DNA of 64,000 nt from Inia geoffrensis (taxonomy: Eukaryota; Chordata; Mammalia; Artiodactyla; Iniidae). The notes beneath the pieces are model-generated. The model ran no database searches. It was not told the origin of the DNA and saw only the letters and a list, made by a program, of their open reading frames with translations. Positions within the stretch are counted from its first letter, which is position 1. Each line of letters begins with the position of its first letter. Positions 61,415 to 64,000 of the stretch are shown in pieces. The DNA is taken from assembly GCA_036417435.1 (NCBI GenBank), contig CM070900.1, positions 33,519,496 to 33,583,495 on the forward strand, given 5' to 3'. Both the position numbers and the translations under genes were made by a program.

Positions 61415-61567
61415 ACGATGGAAAATACGCGAGAACCGCGAGAGATCAATCGCGAGAGATCATGTTCCCGCGAGATGAGATTTTACTGGAGAGACGCACG
61501 GGCTCAGGTGGGGCTGATTGGCGTCTCTGGCGTTGAAGCTGAGGCTCGCAACATTCGAGTTCCCCGC
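61415..61567. other. CpG-dense segment within Tigger 5' region
   Basis: I count 16 CpG dinucleotides in about 150 bp in an otherwise CpG-poor AT-rich locus. The string cgcgagagatca occurs twice, 14 bp apart (61437-61448 and 61451-61462), with a related cccgcgagatgag just after. No TATA or splice signal is evident. Confidence 0.75.
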
Positions 61568-62480
61568 AGTAGCAGCAGGAGGTGGCTATGAAATTGTCAG
61601 AGGACTACGGTATGTACTACCGTTAATTTTATGCAGTTATGACTTAATTCTTCATCTTTACGTTTGTTTACATTTCTCTTGTCTGTAAGTGGCGCCATGT
61701 ACAGTTTGTATGCATAAGTTTTGGTAAATTTTAACTTTTTATGATAGATTTCTGTATATTTTATAATGGTAAATGATAAAATAGACTACTATCTACATAT
61801 AATTTATGAATTTATGACGTAACTTTTTATTAATTTTTTCGATATTTCTAGACTACTAGGTTCATCTGCGAGTTTTTTCAAATTCTTGCAAATCTCCAAA
61901 AATTTTCCAGTATGTTTATTTTTTTAAAAATCCCTGTATAAGTGGACCCCTGTTGTTCAAGGGTCAACTGTATAATCACGTGGGAAACGTTAGTATTATC
62001 TAGTAGAAAAGCAGATGCATGTACCTTAAGAACCAGCAATTGTATAAGGTATTGTACGCTCACACCTTGGATAAACTCTTACACATTTCTAAGTGATAAG
62101 ATATGTGTATTTATCACAGCTTTTTTTCTTTATAGAGGAAACAGTCCAACTTCCATCATTAAAAACAGTAGATAAGCAAATGTGGTTTGTGCATACAGTG
62201 GTTTACTATTTAGTAATGAAACATAGATGGATTTTAAAAACAATGCTGATCAATCAATAAATAAAAGTGGTGGAAAGATCTACCTAAACCTTAAAAACGT
62301 TCATGAGCAGGCTTTTCAACTAGGGACATCTGTTTGTAGGGCAAGTCTAAGGAAAACCAAATAATGATTAAAAGAAATTTAGTACAGCTGTTACCTCTCA
62401 GGAGGCATGGAGGGGCTCTGTTCAGGGAGGAACATCCAGAGATCTTCAAAATACCCATAAGGGTCTCTTCCTTAAGCTAG

Positions 62481-63500
62481 GTTCTGGGTGCTAGCTGTTG
62501 TTTTTATCATTATTTAAACCATACATCTAACAAACTTTAAGCATTATAGGTGCTATTTTCTATGCACAAAATAGTTCACAATTGAAAAATAAATAAAACA
62601 TAAATATACCATAACACTATACTTCCACAATGCAAACAGAAAGCAGTCATTTTCCCATGCTAGTACAATTCAAATTGATTCTCTTTATTTCTTCCTTTAA
62701 GCATCCCTAAAATTCTTTCACAAGAAACCAGTATATTCCTCCTTTATCATCTTATACCCTGTTTCTCGGCTTTAAAATTTGGTGAAAGAAATACCAATTT
62801 CATATTTGGATATGGGTAATCAAATGTGCGGTTGAGTAAGTAAAATGTAAATTGTTATTGTCAAATACTGTTATGCAGTTCTTTATGTACCAAAGACAAC
62901 TTGTTTTCTTATTAGATGCTTTGAAAGCTCTTCAGAACTTTGATAAGTAGCAATCTGTAAAGAAGAGTTTGAGCTTTTTAATTTATTTTTTTCTGTAGAG
63001 ATGAACTAGAAAAAAATTCTTACTATAAGTGCATGAAATTGAAGGCTGGAAGAAGAGATGTGTAGTAAAGGAAGACAATAGAAATTTATGTGCATAGTAT
63101 TCTATTTTTTCCCTAAATATTGTTCTCTGTTCTTCATGGCTGGCTTCTTATTCTTTGATAATGCTGCCCAAGCATTTTGATCGATTAAGTAAGAAAGAAC
63201 TTCTGATCCACCTATTCAAAGGTAGTAACCTTCAACTAATGCCACTTTTAATTTCCCAGTATTTGTAATTTATAGTTGATATAGGAAGAAGACCAAAGAT
63301 AAGGACCATTTAGGGAAAAGGCTTATTTTTCTGTCTTTCTGAAAGGTGCCACATGTAATATAAAGAGTAGTAAAGATTGAAGCTAGTTGGGCTCTAGGAA
63401 CAAAGTTCCTTCTACTGAGTATCTTTTTTCCCTTATTTCTTACTGTGGCTCAGGTCAGAGTATCTAATTCTTTCCAATACTAAATCCTCTACTTAAAAAT
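62481..63500. other. Unique sequence
   Basis: No gene, RNA gene or repeat identified in about 1 kb. Confidence 0.4.
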
Positions 63501-63508
63501 ATAATGAA

Positions 63509-63716
63509 GGGCTGCCCTGGTGGCGCAGTGGTTGAGAGTCCGCCTGTGGATGCAGGGGACACGGGTTCGTGCCCCGGTCCGGGAGGATCCCACGTGCTGC
63601 GGAGCGGCTGGGCCCGTGAGCCATGGCCGCTGAGCCTGCGCGTCCGGAGCCTGTGCTCTGCAACGGAAGAGGCCACAACAGTGAGAGGCCCGCGTACCAC
63701 AATATATATATATATA
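63509..63716 (+). mobile_element. Short CHR-2-like SINE with (TA)n tail
   Basis: gggctgccctggtggcgcag start, intact box A tggcgcagtgg, box B ggttcgtgccc. The tail has turned into atatatatatatataaaat. Target duplication unclear (aaaatataat before, aaaataaaat after). Confidence 0.93.
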
Positions 63717-64000
63717 AAATAAAATTGTACTTTAAAAACAGTGGTATATTGGTTCAAATCTTTAAATTTCCTTCAGTGCATCAGACAGCTAGAATTAAAT
63801 CATTAAAAATACCTGTATGCCAAGACATGGACATGAACTGCAGAAGCTCTTGAGTTATAAATCAAACTTTTGGAACTATGTAACACTTTTTCTGTAGAGT
63901 TAACCTATATTTTACTTTCAAGAATTGGGGGGGGATTATCTTCTCCCCATTTGCTTTAGAAGCACAGCACTCAGGGATGTAGAGGGACTTTGGGGGCTTG
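63717..64000. other. Unique sequence to window end
   Basis: A G-run (eight g) lies at about 63929-63936. No feature seen. Confidence 0.35.

Larger units (their letters stand above)
60690..61972 (-). mobile_element. Tigger1-type DNA transposon, internally deleted
   Basis: The 5' terminus is at the right: complement of cagttgacccttgaacaaca at 61951-61970, followed by TA. Then a Tigger 5' UTR (e.g. complement of gtgccactta... near 61695), a transposase start at 61380, and a 3' part matching the Tigger C-terminal/3' UTR join (near 60740-60860). The catalytic DDE region is missing and the 3' terminal repeat was not found. The left boundary near 60690 is approximate. Confidence 0.85.
59900..62480 (+). 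repeat. L1M fragment interrupted by SINE and Tigger
   Basis: Late ORF2 pieces (59900-60173, 60386-60640: e.g. gaccttacatttatcaaaag, aatatccagactatcttgta) and a 3' piece (61973-62480: accttggataaactcttaca, ctttatagaggaaacagtcc, gcatacagtggtttactatt) look like one sense L1M broken by a CHR-2-like SINE and a Tigger element. Frames here are dead. Confidence 0.55.

Noticed and set aside
61580..61620. Possible first exon/CpG-island promoter to the left of 61620
   Set aside because: The whole CpG-rich segment falls within the 5' region of a recognisable Tigger element; no splice donor or transcript signal supports a gene.

Overview
This is a mammalian nuclear window, almost certainly from a cetacean (whale or dolphin). 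The diagnosis rests on sixteen copies of tRNA-derived SINEs of the CHR type. They begin gggcttccctggtggcgcag, carry a readable box A (tggcgcagtgg) and box B (ggttcg...), and occur as a long ~260-360 bp form (CHR-1-like) and a short ~200 bp CpG-rich form (CHR-2-like). Two LINE-1 3' UTR insertions of the artiodactyl/cetacean type and a mariner MITE of the kind known from cetartiodactyls agree with this. I recognise no ruminant Bov-A or BovB elements. The older layer (MIR, L2, L1M, MLT1 and ERVL-type LTRs, MER5-like, Tigger) is shared mammalian background.

I find no intact protein-coding gene, no exon I can defend, and no tRNA, rRNA, CRISPR or operon-like structure. Long open frames fall in SINEs, degenerate L1 ORF2, simple repeats or chance frames. 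The window reads as a gene desert or the interior of a very large intron.

Layout: 1-2.2 kb holds an L2 tail, a MIR broken by a three-level SINE nest, and an L2 3' end. From 6.4-7.4 kb there is a decayed L1 ORF2 piece with a long CHR SINE, then a MIR. From 10.3-12.4 kb lie two antisense L1M 3' ends, one holding a MER5-like element. From 14.3-15 kb, 24.5-25.6 kb and 48.3-48.7 kb are antisense L2 copies. From 21-21.8 kb a MIR is split by L1M sequence. From 27.6-28.6 kb an L2 is split by an L1M fragment and a mariner MITE. From 29.4-31 kb an ERVL-type LTR is split by a ~790 bp insert that may be a processed pseudogene. At 32.6-33.3 kb is a chimeric L1 insertion. From 39.1-45.85 kb lies a large antisense L1M block containing a nearly complete but dead ORF2 and two SINEs. 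At 48.93-49.28 kb is a Tigger-like MITE, at 49.4-49.9 kb an ERV-type LTR, at 52.2-52.8 kb an MLT1 LTR, and at 57.3-57.7 kb a twin-primed (5'-inverted) L1. From 59.9-62.5 kb an L1M is interrupted by a CHR-2-like SINE and by an internally deleted Tigger1-type transposon that still shows its CENP-B-like helix-turn-helix coding region and an unusually CpG-rich 5' segment.

I found no evidence of an undescribed functional system. The most informative items are the chimeric L1 insertion carrying ~295 bp of non-L1 DNA between matching target-site duplications, the CpG-retaining Tigger segment, the unidentified insert inside the ERVL LTR, and several SINE/L1 insertions with long, nearly perfect target-site duplications suitable as presence/absence markers. 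Names of old repeat subfamilies come from memory of consensus sequences and were not checked with RepeatMasker.
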